Positions 1 to 8,336 of a stretch of 64,000 nt of DNA are shown piece by piece. Source of the DNA: CAIWHR01 sp963773195 (GTDB taxonomy: Bacteria > Pseudomonadota > Gammaproteobacteria > Burkholderiales > Casimicrobiaceae); assembly GCA_963773195.1 (NCBI GenBank), contig CAVZAE010000006.1, forward strand, positions 248,001 to 312,000. The letters run 5' to 3'. Position 1 is the first letter of the stretch. Every line of letters starts with the position of its first letter. The translations under genes and the position numbers were made by a program. A model generated the notes under the pieces. The model was not told the origin of the DNA, searched no databases, and worked only from the letters and a program-made list of their open reading frames with translations.

Positions 1-2
1 CG

Positions 3-890
3 CAGGTCGCCGCGGGCGAACCGTTCGCGGGCGCGCTCTCGCGCTGGCCGCGGACGTTTTCCGACCTCTATCGCGGGCTCGTCGCGGTTGCCGCGGAAAC
101 GGGACGGCTGCCCGAGGTGCTCGCGCGCCTCGCCGACTATCTCGACGCGCGCCAGGCGCTGCGGCAGCGCTTCACGCTCGCGCTCATCTACCCGGCGCTG
201 GTGACGGTGATCGCGCTCGCGGTGATCGTTGTATTGCTGACCTACGTCGTGCCGCAAGTCGTCGCGGTCTACCAGCAAAGTCGGCAGACGCTTCCCTTCC
301 TGACTCAGGCGCTGATCGCTACCAGTGCATTTTTCCGCGCGACCGGCTGGCTCTGGCTCATGGCGATCGTCGCAGCGATCGTCGCGTTCGTGATTGCCGA
401 TCGCCGTCCCGCATTTCGTTTTCGCTGGCATGCGGCGATGCTGCGGATGCCGATCGCGGGTCGGCTCACCGCTGCCATCGACACCGCGCGCTTCGCGAGC
501 ACGCTCGCGATCCTGACCGGCAGTGGCGCGCCGCTCTTGCGCGCGCTCGATGCTGCGCGCGAAGTCGTCTGGGCGCTGCCGCTGCGCCGCGCCGCCGATG
601 CGGCCGCGGGGCTCGTGCGCGAAGGCGTGACGCTTGCGCGCGCGCTGGCCGCGCAGAAGGTGTTTCCGCCGGTCTTGATCCACCTTGTCGGCAACGGCGA
701 GGCAAGCGGCCAGCTTGCGCCAATGCTCGAACGTGCAGCGACGCTGCTCGAGCAGGAGTCCGAGCGGCGGCTCACCTGGTTTGCCGCGCTCGTGCAGCCC
801 GCGCTGATCGTCGCCATGGGTGCGATCGTGCTCGTCCTCGTGCTCGCGATCATGCTGCCCATCGTGTCGATGAACCAGCTGATCCGCTGA
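3..890 (+). CDS. gspF: Type II secretion system inner-membrane protein GspF, 3' part
   Basis: The reading frame is open from the window edge, so the 5' end of the gene lies outside and only the last 295 residues are present (full GspF is about 400). GspF is the polytopic platform protein of the type II secretion inner-membrane complex. The visible part starts in the first T2SSF domain (LVAVAAETGRLPEVLARLADY), continues into two membrane segments around YPALVTVIALAVIVVLLTYV and WLWLMAIVAAIVAFVI, then a second T2SSF domain with the repeated signature GNGEASGQLAPMLERAA and a C-terminal membrane helix ending in the family-typical PIVSMNQLIR. No gspG pseudopilin gene follows, so gspF is last in its local run. 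The fold could also belong to PilC of type IV pili; the C-terminus favours GspF. Confidence 0.9.
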   Translation, partial: QVAAGEPFAGALSRWPRTFSDLYRGLVAVAAETGRLPEVLARLADYLDARQALRQRFTLALIYPALVTVIALAVIVVLLTYVVPQVVAVYQQSRQTLPFLTQALIATSAFFRATGWLWLMAIVAAIVAFVIADRRPAFRFRWHAAMLRMPIAGRLTAAIDTARFASTLAILTGSGAPLLRALDAAREVVWALPLRRAADAAAGLVREGVTLARALAAQKVFPPVLIHLVGNGEASGQLAPMLERAATLLEQESERRLTWFAALVQPALIVAMGAIVLVLVLAIMLPIVSMNQLIR

Positions 891-966
891 TCGGGACGAG
901 GGCCGCCGCTCCGGCACGGAGCGTAGAATCGGGCGATCCGTCCGGTTCAATTCAATTGTCGCGCTC

Positions 967-1452
967 ATGATCCATCCTTGCTTCCCGCGCCGCCGCTTCC
1001 TCGCCATCGCCGCCTCGCTGCCCTTCTGCGCCTGGGCGGCGGAATCGGCCTCGCCACTGCCCTACGATTTCGACCCCCGGCGCGATCCGGCGAAGGATCT
1101 GGAGGTCGCGCTGCGGATCGCGCGCGCCGCCAACCGCCGCGTGGTCGTGGAGGTCGGCGGCGAATGGTGCTCGTGGTGCCACATCCTCGATCGATTTTTC
1201 GAGGCAAACCCCGATCTCAAGCGCTTCCGCGACGCGAACTACGTATGGCTCAAGGTCAACTGGTCGCCCGAGAACAAGAACGAAGCGTTCCTCCGCCGCT
1301 ACCCGGCGATTCCCGGCTACCCGCATTTCTTCGTGCTCGACGGGAACGGCAGGGTGGCCTGGTCGCAGAACACGAGCGAGCTCGAGGCGAAGAAGAACTA
1401 CGATCCCGCGGCGATGCACGCGTTCCTGGTCAAGTGGGCGCCGAAGCGGTAG
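967..1452 (+). CDS. Exported thioredoxin-like protein with WCSWC motif
   Basis: A 161-residue protein. It begins with a signal-peptide-like stretch: basic residues (PRRRF), a short hydrophobic core (LAIAASLPFCAWA) and an alanine cleavage region. The mature part is a thioredoxin fold of the Thioredoxin_7/DUF255-like type. The redox motif is WCSWC (CxxC) within GGEWCSWCHILD, and a cis-Pro loop is visible in AIPGYPHFFVLDGNG. Such proteins act as periplasmic disulfide reductases or oxidases; the substrate cannot be read here. The 3' end overlaps the convergent queG by about 23 bases. The ATG has no strong ribosome-binding site, so the start is less certain than the domain. Confidence 0.8.
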   Translation: MIHPCFPRRRFLAIAASLPFCAWAAESASPLPYDFDPRRDPAKDLEVALRIARAANRRVVVEVGGEWCSWCHILDRFFEANPDLKRFRDANYVWLKVNWSPENKNEAFLRRYPAIPGYPHFFVLDGNGRVAWSQNTSELEAKKNYDPAAMHAFLVKWAPKR

Positions 1453-2548
1453 CCGTAGCACCCGCCGCGCGCTGCCGCGCGAGCGCCCAAAGGACGTGCT
1501 CGCGCACGACCGCTGACTCGTCGTCGACGCGGGCCTCGAGCGCGGCGACGATCCGCGGATCGTGGGGCGCGTTGCCAAGCGCGACCGCGAGGTTGCGCCG
1601 CCAGCGCTCGTAGCCGATCCGCCGGATCGCGCTCCCTGCGGTTCGCTCCAGGAATTCGCGCTCGGTCCACGCGAAGAGCGCGAGCAAGTCGGCATCGTCG
1701 AGGCCGTGCCGCACCGTGAATCCCGGTTCGGTAGTCACTTTCGCATAGCGATTCCACGGGCAGACGAGTTGGCAATCGTCGCAGCCGTAGATCCGGTTGC
1801 CCATGAGCGGTCGCAACTCTTCCGGAATGCTGCCGCGATGCTCGATCGTCAGATACGAGATGCAGCGGCGCGCGTCGAGCTCGTAGGGCGCGACGATCGC
1901 CCGCGTCGGGCAGACTTCAATGCACTTGGCGCACGTGCCGCAGTGCGGAGTCCGGGGCCTGGTCGGCGGTAGCGCAAGGTCGGTATAGAGCTCGCCCAGG
2001 AAGAACCACGAGCCAGCCTCGCGCGTGAGCAGCAGCGTGTGCTTCCCGCGCCATCCGATACCCGACTTCGCGGCGAGCGCGACCTCGAGCACCGGCGCGC
2101 TGTCGGTGAACACGCGATAGCCGAATGGGCCGATCTCCTCCTCGATGCGCGCGGCAAGACGGGAGAGCTTCCCGCGCAGCACCTTGTGATAGTCGCGCCC
2201 GAGCGCGTAACGCGCGATGAACGCCTTCGCCGGATCGGCCAGCACCTCCTCGCTCGGACGCGCGCGCGGCGGTGTGTAGTCTATCCGCCCGGTGATCACT
2301 GACACCGTCCCCGCGACGAGCTCGCCCGGACGCGCGCGGCGCGCGCCGTGCCGTGCCATATAATCCATCGTGCCGTGACGCCCCGCGGCGAGCCATGCGA
2401 GCAGCCGCGCTTCGTCGTCGGCGAGGTCGGTGCCGGCGACGCCGATCTCGTCGAAGCCCAGCGCGCGGCCCCATTCGCGGATTCGGCCCACGAGCTCGCT
2501 GCCCTCGCGAGTCCCTGTTGCGCGTTTCGGGGCGTCCGCCATCGTCAT
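1430..2548 (-). CDS. queG: Epoxyqueuosine reductase QueG
   Basis: QueG catalyses the last step of queuosine synthesis, the cobalamin-dependent reduction of epoxyqueuosine to queuosine in tRNA wobble position 34. The 372-residue protein has the N-terminal B12-binding reductase region (GFDEIGVAGTDL, then GRDYHKVLRGKL and FTDSAPVLEVALA). Two [4Fe-4S] clusters follow, CGTCAKCIEVCPTRAI and CDDCQLVCPWNRYA, and a C-terminal HEAT-like stretch. I start at the ATG at 2548, giving MTMADAPKR; an upstream ATG would add 18 unlikely residues. The gene is divergent from tsaE, with only about 33 bases between the start codons, so the two promoters must overlap. QueG next to tsaE-amiC is a common neighbourhood in Betaproteobacteria. 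Confidence 0.95.
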   Translation of the reverse strand: MTMADAPKRATGTREGSELVGRIREWGRALGFDEIGVAGTDLADDEARLLAWLAAGRHGTMDYMARHGARRARPGELVAGTVSVITGRIDYTPPRARPSEEVLADPAKAFIARYALGRDYHKVLRGKLSRLAARIEEEIGPFGYRVFTDSAPVLEVALAAKSGIGWRGKHTLLLTREAGSWFFLGELYTDLALPPTRPRTPHCGTCAKCIEVCPTRAIVAPYELDARRCISYLTIEHRGSIPEELRPLMGNRIYGCDDCQLVCPWNRYAKVTTEPGFTVRHGLDDADLLALFAWTEREFLERTAGSAIRRIGYERWRRNLAVALGNAPHDPRIVAALEARVDDESAVVREHVLWALARQRAAGATATASAPT

Positions 2549-2581
2549 CGGATCAGCGTACACAAAAAAATCGCGCGCGCG

Positions 2582-3067
2582 ATGTCGACTCCCTCGCTCC
2601 ATTTGCCCGACGCGGCCGCGACCGAAGCCGCCGGGGCACGCCTCGCGTCAACGCTTTCCCCGGGGATGATCGTTACTCTCTCGGGCGAGCTCGGCAGCGG
2701 GAAGACCACCCTTGTCCGCGGCTGCCTCCGCGCGCTCGGCTGGCGGGGCCGGGTGAAGAGCCCGACCTACACGCTGGTTGAACATTATCCGTTTTCGAGC
2801 TTATACTTTTATCACTTTGATTTTTATCGGTTCGCCGATCCAAGTGAATGGGAAACGGCGGGGCTCGCCGAGGCTTTCCGCCAGGACAGCGTCTGCCTGG
2901 TGGAATGGCCGGAGCGCGTCGGGGCGCGGCTTCCCGCAGCGGATCTTGCGCTTGAACTCACGTATGCCATGCGCGACGACCGCCGCGGGCGCGATCTTGC
3001 GCTCCACGCGCGCACCGAAGCCGGTGAGCGATGCCTGAGCGCGATCACCGCCGCCGCCCGATGCTGA
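2582..3067 (+). CDS. tsaE: tRNA threonylcarbamoyladenosine biosynthesis ATPase TsaE
   Basis: TsaE is the small P-loop ATPase that works with TsaB and TsaD to put the N6-threonylcarbamoyl group on A37 of ANN-decoding tRNAs. The 161-residue length is normal. The Walker A motif is GELGSGKTT (about residues 34-42), followed by VKSPTYTLVEHY and the HFDFYRF segment that places the conserved Asp. WPERVG matches the family C-terminal signature. The ATG at 2582 is chosen because family homology begins right after it. It overlaps the following amidase gene, the usual tsaE-amiC arrangement. Confidence 0.95.
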   Translation: MSTPSLHLPDAAATEAAGARLASTLSPGMIVTLSGELGSGKTTLVRGCLRALGWRGRVKSPTYTLVEHYPFSSLYFYHFDFYRFADPSEWETAGLAEAFRQDSVCLVEWPERVGARLPAADLALELTYAMRDDRRGRDLALHARTEAGERCLSAITAAARC

Positions 3068-4338
3068 TCCAGTGCTCGCTCGAGCGCCGGCGGGTGCTCC
3101 GCTGGCTCGTCGTCCCCGCGGCGCCGCTCGCGCTGCCCTCGCTCGCGTGGAGCGCCGCAGCGCAGGTCGCCTCCGCGCGGCTGTGGCCCTCGCACGAGTA
3201 CACGCGCGTGATCCTCGAAGGTCCTGCGCCCATCCCGAACCAGGTGCAGGTGCAGCGCGATCCGCTGCGCATCGTGCTCGACCTCGACGGCGTCGAGGGC
3301 TCGCAGGAGCTCGACCTCCTGCCGTTCCGCCTGCAGCCGTCGGACCCCTTCATCGCGGCGATCCGGATGACCGTGGCGACACCGGGCTCGTTGCGCCTCG
3401 TGTTCGACCTCAAGGTCGACACACGGTGGCAACTGTTCGCGCTGCCTCCCGTGGCCGGATTCGGGCATCGCATCGTGCTCGATCTCTATCCGATCGTCCC
3501 GGTCGACCCGCTGATGGCGCTGCTCGAGGAAAAGCGGGCCGACGGCGCGGTGGGTACGAAGCCGTCCGCGCCGGAGACGACGCCGGTCCGCCCGCCGGAA
3601 TCGCGCGCGCCACCGGGCAGGACGGAGCGGCGTCCGATCATCGTCGTCATCGATCCCGGTCACGGCGGCGAAGATCCGGGTGCGATCGGTCAGCGCGGCA
3701 CGTGCGAGAAGAACGTCGTGCTGGCGATCGCGCGGAAGCTCAAGAGTCGCATCGACGCCGAGCCCGGCATGCGGGCGACGCTCACGCGCGACGACGACTA
3801 CTACGTGCCGCTCGGGACTCGCGTGCGCAAGGCGCAGGCGGTGCAGGCCGATCTGTTCGTCTCGATCCACGCCGACGCCTTCCGCGAACGCTCGGCGCGC
3901 GGATCATCGGTGTTCGCGTTGTCGGAGCACGGCGCAACGAGCGCCGCGGCGAAGTGGCTCGCGCAGAAGGAGAACGCGGCCGACCTGATCGGCGGGGTCA
4001 ACATGGACGCGCGCGATCCGGTTCTCGCGCGGACGCTCATCGACCTGTCGCAGACGGCGCAGATCAGCGACAGCCTCAAGGTCGGCCGGCACGTGCTCGA
4101 CGGCATCGGGACGGTGAATCCGCTGCATCGGGGCGCGGTCGAGCAGGCGGGCTTCGCCGTGCTCAAGGCGCCCGATATTCCGTCGATCCTGGTCGAGACG
4201 GCCTTCATCTCGAATCCCGACGAGGAGCAAAAGCTGCGCAGCGATCGCTACCAGGCGCAGTTCGCCCAGTCGATCCACGAGGGGATCAAGCGCTATTTCG
4301 CGAGCAATCCACCGCTCGCGCGAACGCGGCCCGCGTGA
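3061..4338 (+). CDS. amiC: N-acetylmuramoyl-L-alanine amidase AmiC type (AMIN + Amidase_3)
   Basis: A zinc amidase that cleaves the bond between N-acetylmuramic acid and L-alanine to split septal peptidoglycan. The N-terminus ERRRVLRWLVVPAAPLAL fits a twin-arginine signal (RRxVLR), as in E. coli AmiC. An AMIN domain (about residues 40-135, RVILEGPAPIPNQ) would target it to the division site. After a Pro-rich linker comes Amidase_3, with zinc ligands visible as His in VIDPGHGGEDPGA, Glu in CEKNVVLAIA and His in SIHADAF, and the catalytic Glu in ILVETAFISNPDEE. The ATG at 3061 overlaps the tsaE stop by 7 bases; an upstream in-frame ATG at 3031 is possible. No mutL follows. It converges on the FTR1 gene 14 bases away. 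Confidence 0.95.
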   Translation: MLIQCSLERRRVLRWLVVPAAPLALPSLAWSAAAQVASARLWPSHEYTRVILEGPAPIPNQVQVQRDPLRIVLDLDGVEGSQELDLLPFRLQPSDPFIAAIRMTVATPGSLRLVFDLKVDTRWQLFALPPVAGFGHRIVLDLYPIVPVDPLMALLEEKRADGAVGTKPSAPETTPVRPPESRAPPGRTERRPIIVVIDPGHGGEDPGAIGQRGTCEKNVVLAIARKLKSRIDAEPGMRATLTRDDDYYVPLGTRVRKAQAVQADLFVSIHADAFRERSARGSSVFALSEHGATSAAAKWLAQKENAADLIGGVNMDARDPVLARTLIDLSQTAQISDSLKVGRHVLDGIGTVNPLHRGAVEQAGFAVLKAPDIPSILVETAFISNPDEEQKLRSDRYQAQFAQSIHEGIKRYFASNPPLARTRPA

Positions 4339-4351
4339 GCGCACTCTAGCG

Positions 4352-5188
4352 TCACGTGGTCGCGCGGGAGCGCGCGGACGACGAGCCGTCCTTGCCGATC
4401 CACATCATTCCGGCGCCGATCGCGGCCAGCACGAGGACGTAGAAGATCAGCTGCATTCCCGCCGGGCGCGCGTCGTAGCCGACGAGCCCGTGTAACAGGG
4501 TCCCGACGATCGAGCCGTCGGGCAGCACCGCCGAGGTATCCCACACCGGCTCTGCGAGGCTCGGCAGGACGTCGGCCTGGATCAGGAAGCGGGCCGCCTG
4601 CGAAGCCATGCCGGCCGCAAGGAAGAGCACCAGGATCGCCGTCGCCGTGAAGAACCATTTGAGCGGGATGCGCAGGAGTCCGCGGTAGAGCAGGTAGCCG
4701 ACGGAAACCCCGCCGGCAACGCCGACGAGGCCCCCGGCCAGCATCGGCAGCGACGCACCGCCTTCACCCGCGGCGATCCCGTAGAGGAACAGCACGGTCT
4801 CCGAGCCTTCGCGCAGCACGGCGAGGCCGACCACGATCAGCAGCACGGAGCGCTCGCGGCGACCGTCGCGGATGTCCTGGCCGACGTTGCGCGCGTCCTT
4901 GGCGAGCTCCGCGCCGTGCGAGCTCATCCACAGGTTGTGCCAGGCGAGCATCAGCACGGCGATGCCCAGCACTGTCGCGTTGAAGAGCTCCTGGCCGATG
5001 CCGCTGGCCATCGCCGCGATGCGCTCCGTGCCGAGCGCGACCATCGCGGCGCCGAGGACGCCGGCGCCGATGCCGGCGGCAAGCCAGGCCGTCCGGCCCG
5101 GAACACTGCGCGTGGCCGCGGCGACGATGCCGACGATCAGCGCAGCCTCGAGGACTTCGCGAAAGACGATGATCGCTGCCGCGAGCAT
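4352..5188 (-). CDS. FTR1 family high-affinity iron permease
   Basis: A 278-residue polytopic membrane protein of the FTR1/EfeU family, which moves ferric iron across the inner membrane. Two copies of the family iron-binding motif are visible: REVLEA near the N-terminus (the REGLE position, within IIVFREVLEAALIVG) and REGSETVLF in the middle. About seven hydrophobic helices can be traced. It lies 12 bases downstream of a small secreted cupredoxin-like gene on the same strand. That pair resembles EfeU with the cupredoxin half of EfeO, without an EfeB peroxidase. A Fur-type operator lies ahead of the pair, so iron-repressed expression is likely. Confidence 0.93.
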   Translation of the reverse strand: MLAAAIIVFREVLEAALIVGIVAAATRSVPGRTAWLAAGIGAGVLGAAMVALGTERIAAMASGIGQELFNATVLGIAVLMLAWHNLWMSSHGAELAKDARNVGQDIRDGRRERSVLLIVVGLAVLREGSETVLFLYGIAAGEGGASLPMLAGGLVGVAGGVSVGYLLYRGLLRIPLKWFFTATAILVLFLAAGMASQAARFLIQADVLPSLAEPVWDTSAVLPDGSIVGTLLHGLVGYDARPAGMQLIFYVLVLAAIGAGMMWIGKDGSSSARSRATT

Positions 5189-5200
5189 GACGGATCGCGG

Positions 5201-5536
5201 TTACTTGGCGACGACCGTGCCCTTGGCGGTCTTCTCGTTGTACTCGCCGACGAATGGGTAGCTGCCGGGCTTGAGCGGGCCGATGAACACGGACGCGGTC
5301 GACTTGCCCGCGATCACCTTCTCGGCCTTGAGCAACTTGCTGTCAAATTCCTCCGGCGTCGCGTCGCGGTTCTCGATGACGAGCTTGACCTTCTTGTTGG
5401 CTGGAATGACGATCTCGGCCGGCTCGAACTTGTGGTTCTCGATGACCAGCTTGAATTCGTCGTCGGCGGCCAGGGCAGGGGTGGCCCCGGAAAGCGCGAG
5501 GACTGCGGCGGCGATGGCGAGGCTGCGATAGCGCAT
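5201..5536 (-). CDS. Periplasmic cupredoxin-domain protein, FTR1 partner
   Basis: A 111-residue secreted protein. The signal peptide is MRYRSLAIAAAVLALSGATPALA, and the mature chain starts ADDEFKL. The mature part is a single cupredoxin-like beta-sandwich of the EfeO N-domain type: FKLVIENHKFEPAEIVIPAN, then VKLVIENRDATPEEFDS, then LKPGSYPFVGEYN. The typical His/Cys/Met blue-copper ligand set is not evident, so it may bind iron or act as a periplasmic oxidase or chaperone for the permease. The start at 5536 is set by the signal peptide; a longer frame upstream would run through the Fur box. It is transcribed first, with the FTR1 permease next. Confidence 0.88.
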   Translation of the reverse strand: MRYRSLAIAAAVLALSGATPALAADDEFKLVIENHKFEPAEIVIPANKKVKLVIENRDATPEEFDSKLLKAEKVIAGKSTASVFIGPLKPGSYPFVGEYNEKTAKGTVVAK

Positions 5537-5579
5537 GACGGCTCCGGATAGGGGGCGTAGGTGGGGTATCAAGTGCAAA

Positions 5580-5594
5580 TGATAATGATTCGCA
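5580..5594. promoter_or_regulatory. Fur box upstream of the cupredoxin-FTR1 operon
   Basis: The sequence TGATAATGATTCGCA follows the 7-1-7 inverted-repeat Fur consensus: a perfect left half TGATAAT, one centre base, and a right half ATTCGCA matching ATTATCA at five of seven positions. It sits about 44 bases upstream of the cupredoxin start codon, an AT-rich island in GC-rich DNA, where it would block RNA polymerase when Fur is loaded with iron. The operon encodes iron uptake, so site and function agree. Confidence 0.75.
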
Positions 5595-5654
5595 TTCGTG
5601 ATGGCAAGCCCCGGCGTCGGGAGAGGCCTAGCGCGCCGGGGCAACGGCGAGCGC

Positions 5655-6746
5655 CTAGGGGCGGCCAAGGGCGGCCGGATCGAACTCGATCGCCTGGCGC
5701 CGGAGGTCGCGCTCGAACGCCTCGGCGTTGTCGGGCCGGACGCGATGGCCCTGGCCGCAGGCCTCCGCGATCAGCCACTCGTTAACGTCGGGAGCGAAGT
5801 GGTAGAGGTCGGTGTAGCGGTTGAGGTCGTGCGTGATCTCCGCGACGCCCTGCAAGTCCACGATGCGGACATTCGGCAGCTCGCGGGTCGTCTCGAACAC
5901 CCAGTGCTTGAAGTCGAGCGAGACGTCGAGCTGACCGCGCTGGACAAAGTCGGCCCACACGACGATCGAATAGGGGGGCCAGACCAGGATGAACTCCGTC
6001 GCGGGGTGAGCGCTGAAGAGAGGAAGCAGGTTCTGCCGGAAGCTCGCCTGCATGCCGGCGAGATCGCGCGCGGGCTGCTTGAACTGCGCGTTCAGATCGC
6101 GCGGATCGAGACGCTTGACCACCTCGTCCCGCGCGAAGCGCTTTTCGTCTGCCCACCACCACGGCGCGTCGGGATCGCTCCGGAAGCGCTCGCTCGTGTC
6201 GCCGGACACGATCCGCCACGACCGGACGAGCACGCCCCATGACAGGAGATAGGGCAGGTCGTTGGCCGGATTGCGATCATAGAGATACGCCGGCAGTGGT
6301 CCGGCGAGCGGATTGCGCTGGTCGGGCGCGCCTGCGAACGCGTTGAAATCGAGGATCAGGATCGCGCGCGCGACCGGCCGCGAAGCCAGCGCGGTCGAGA
6401 CGATCAGTGCCTGCTCGCTCGCGGTCAGCGCGGGCATCGCGACGTTGAGTCCCGTCCCTCCGCACGCGCGGGCGATCGCGCTGTTTCGCGTGTTCTCGAC
6501 GATCGACGAGCCGGACAAGAGCGTGTCATAGGTCGCATGCTTGACGAGGCCCGGCGCGATGAAGCGGTGGAACGACACGTAGAATCGCGGCGGATACTTC
6601 GCGGCCAGGCGATACTGCTGGAACGGATCGACCGCTGCATTGAAGGCGGCAATGGCGGCGAGAATCGCGAACGCAAAGCCGATCACGGCGGTGAACCAAA
6701 GGCGCGCGGCTCGGGTGGCGCAATGGGGCAGATCGGGCGTCGCCAC
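5655..6746 (-). CDS. Membrane-anchored SGNH-like protein paired with MBOAT acyltransferase
   Basis: A protein of about 363 residues with one N-terminal membrane anchor (LWFTAVIGFAFAILAAIAAF) followed by VDPFQQYRL, the start typical of AlgX/AlgJ-like partners of MBOAT proteins. A block-I-like motif LLSGSSIVENT and a late DLYHFAPDVNEW (D-x-x-H, the usual position of the catalytic dyad) suggest a divergent SGNH fold. Such proteins take an acyl group passed across the membrane by the MBOAT and put it on an exported glycan. The substrate is unknown. The start is uncertain: GTG at 6746 lies just past the MBOAT stop, while an ATG at 6836 would overlap the MBOAT by 80 bases. It follows the MBOAT gene directly. 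Confidence 0.7.
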   Translation of the reverse strand: MATPDLPHCATRAARLWFTAVIGFAFAILAAIAAFNAAVDPFQQYRLAAKYPPRFYVSFHRFIAPGLVKHATYDTLLSGSSIVENTRNSAIARACGGTGLNVAMPALTASEQALIVSTALASRPVARAILILDFNAFAGAPDQRNPLAGPLPAYLYDRNPANDLPYLLSWGVLVRSWRIVSGDTSERFRSDPDAPWWWADEKRFARDEVVKRLDPRDLNAQFKQPARDLAGMQASFRQNLLPLFSAHPATEFILVWPPYSIVVWADFVQRGQLDVSLDFKHWVFETTRELPNVRIVDLQGVAEITHDLNRYTDLYHFAPDVNEWLIAEACGQGHRVRPDNAEAFERDLRRQAIEFDPAALGRP

Positions 6747-6756
6747 CGGTACCGGC

Positions 6757-8175
6757 TCAGAAGTTGAAGTAGAGGAACGGCGTTGGCCGCGCGAGCTGCA
6801 GGATGCAAAGCGGCAGCGCAAGCGCGACGAACGCACCGTTGAGGGCGGTGGGATGGAACGTCGCCGTGAGCGCGTTGGAATTGGCGCGGCGGAACACGAC
6901 GAGCAAGCCGATCAAAGGCGGGACCAGCACCCATGAGGATGGCACGCTGAGCGTCACGGCCAGGCGCGAGGCGACATCCCCGAGCCAAGCGAACGCAGAC
7001 ATCGCCGGTGCCGCGTTGCCGCCCCCCATGGCCGTCAGCATCGCGAGCGCGCCGTCGAGCGAGGTTGCCCGGAAGAACACCCAGCTCACGGTCACGAACA
7101 GGAACGTGAGCGCCCACGCGAGCAGGCGCGGCAGCGGGACCCCGAGCCTCCCCCAGGCGCGGCAGAGGATCATCGCGAGCCCGTGCAGGAGTCCCCAGAT
7201 CACGAACGTCCACGCGGCGCCGTGCCACAGGCCGCCCAGCAGGAACGTCGCGAGCGCGTTCGCGGCCGTCCGGACGTCACCGCCGCGATTGCCGCCCAGC
7301 GGGATGTAGAGGTATTCGCGAAGAAAACGCGACAACGTGATGTGCCAGCGGTGCCAGAAATCCCGGATGTCGGTCGCGCGGTACGGCGAATCGAAGTTGA
7401 TCGGCATCCGGATGTTGAACATCCGCGCCGCGCCGAGCGCCATGTCGGTGTACCCGGAAAAATCGAAGTAGATCTGCATCGTGTAGGCAAGCACCGCTGC
7501 CCACGCCGCGGGCGCGGCCAGCGTCGCGGGCGCCGCGAACCCGGCATCGGCGATCGGCGCGAAGGTGTCGGCGATCAGCACCTTCTTCGCGAGCCCGATC
7601 GCGAGCAGGAAGAGCCCGGCCGCGAGGTTGTCCCATTGCGGCCGCTTGTTCGTTGCTTGCGCGAACTGCGGCATCATTTCGCTGTGGTGCAGGATCGGCC
7701 CGGCGAGCAGATGGGGGAAGAACGTCACGAACAGCGCGTAATTGACGAACACGGGTTCCTGCGCCTTGCCGCGGCGCACGTCGACCAGGTAGGCGATCTG
7801 CGTGAACGTAAAGAAACTGATGCCGAGCGGCAGCGCGAGGTGGAGCAGCGGCGGCGCCTCGCCGACGACACGCGCCGCGTTGGCGAGGAAGAAGTCCGCG
7901 TACTTGAAGATACCGAGGAGAACGAGGTTCGCCGCGACGCCGAACGCCAGCATCGCGCCGCCCGCGCCTCGGCGCAGCGCGGCTGCAACAGCGAAGTTGA
8001 ACACGATGCTTCCCGCGATCAGCGGGAGGTGCCACGGATTCCACCAGCCATAGAAGAACAGCGATGCAAGCGTGAGCCAGGTCTGCGCGGCGAGCGGCCG
8101 GCGGCCGAGCAGGAAAAAGCCGACCAGGGTCGCCGGCAGGAACCACAGCAGGTACTCGTAGCTGTTGAACAGCAC
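6757..8175 (-). CDS. MBOAT family O-acyltransferase (AlgI-like)
   Basis: A 472-residue polytopic enzyme of the membrane-bound O-acyltransferase family, close in layout to alginate O-acetyltransferase AlgI. It opens with the family-typical MLFNSYEYLLWFLPAT. Further signatures are LPLGISFFTFTQIAYLVD, FFPHLLAGPILHHSEMMPQ, FSGYTDMALGAARMF and RDFWHRWHITLSRFLREYLYIPLGGNR. The catalytic His lies in GGLWHGAAWTFVIWG. It would move acyl groups, probably acetyl, to the periplasmic side. No alginate or cellulose genes are near, so the acceptor is unknown. It is first in a two-gene unit with the SGNH-like protein and divergent from exosortase H, with about 160 bases between. Confidence 0.93.
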   Translation of the reverse strand: MLFNSYEYLLWFLPATLVGFFLLGRRPLAAQTWLTLASLFFYGWWNPWHLPLIAGSIVFNFAVAAALRRGAGGAMLAFGVAANLVLLGIFKYADFFLANAARVVGEAPPLLHLALPLGISFFTFTQIAYLVDVRRGKAQEPVFVNYALFVTFFPHLLAGPILHHSEMMPQFAQATNKRPQWDNLAAGLFLLAIGLAKKVLIADTFAPIADAGFAAPATLAAPAAWAAVLAYTMQIYFDFSGYTDMALGAARMFNIRMPINFDSPYRATDIRDFWHRWHITLSRFLREYLYIPLGGNRGGDVRTAANALATFLLGGLWHGAAWTFVIWGLLHGLAMILCRAWGRLGVPLPRLLAWALTFLFVTVSWVFFRATSLDGALAMLTAMGGGNAAPAMSAFAWLGDVASRLAVTLSVPSSWVLVPPLIGLLVVFRRANSNALTATFHPTALNGAFVALALPLCILQLARPTPFLYFNF

Positions 8176-8336
8176 CGCGGATGCGCTGGGGAGACTTGCG
8201 TTCGAACGTTGCCGGCGCGGCCCGAACGTTCCCGGAGCCGCGAGGTTTGTGGCGCGTATGGTAACCCGCCGCTCTACGCGCGCCGGCGGGCCCAGGCGGC
8301 GGGCGGCCGCGCCCTGAACTGCCGTAAAATCAATGC

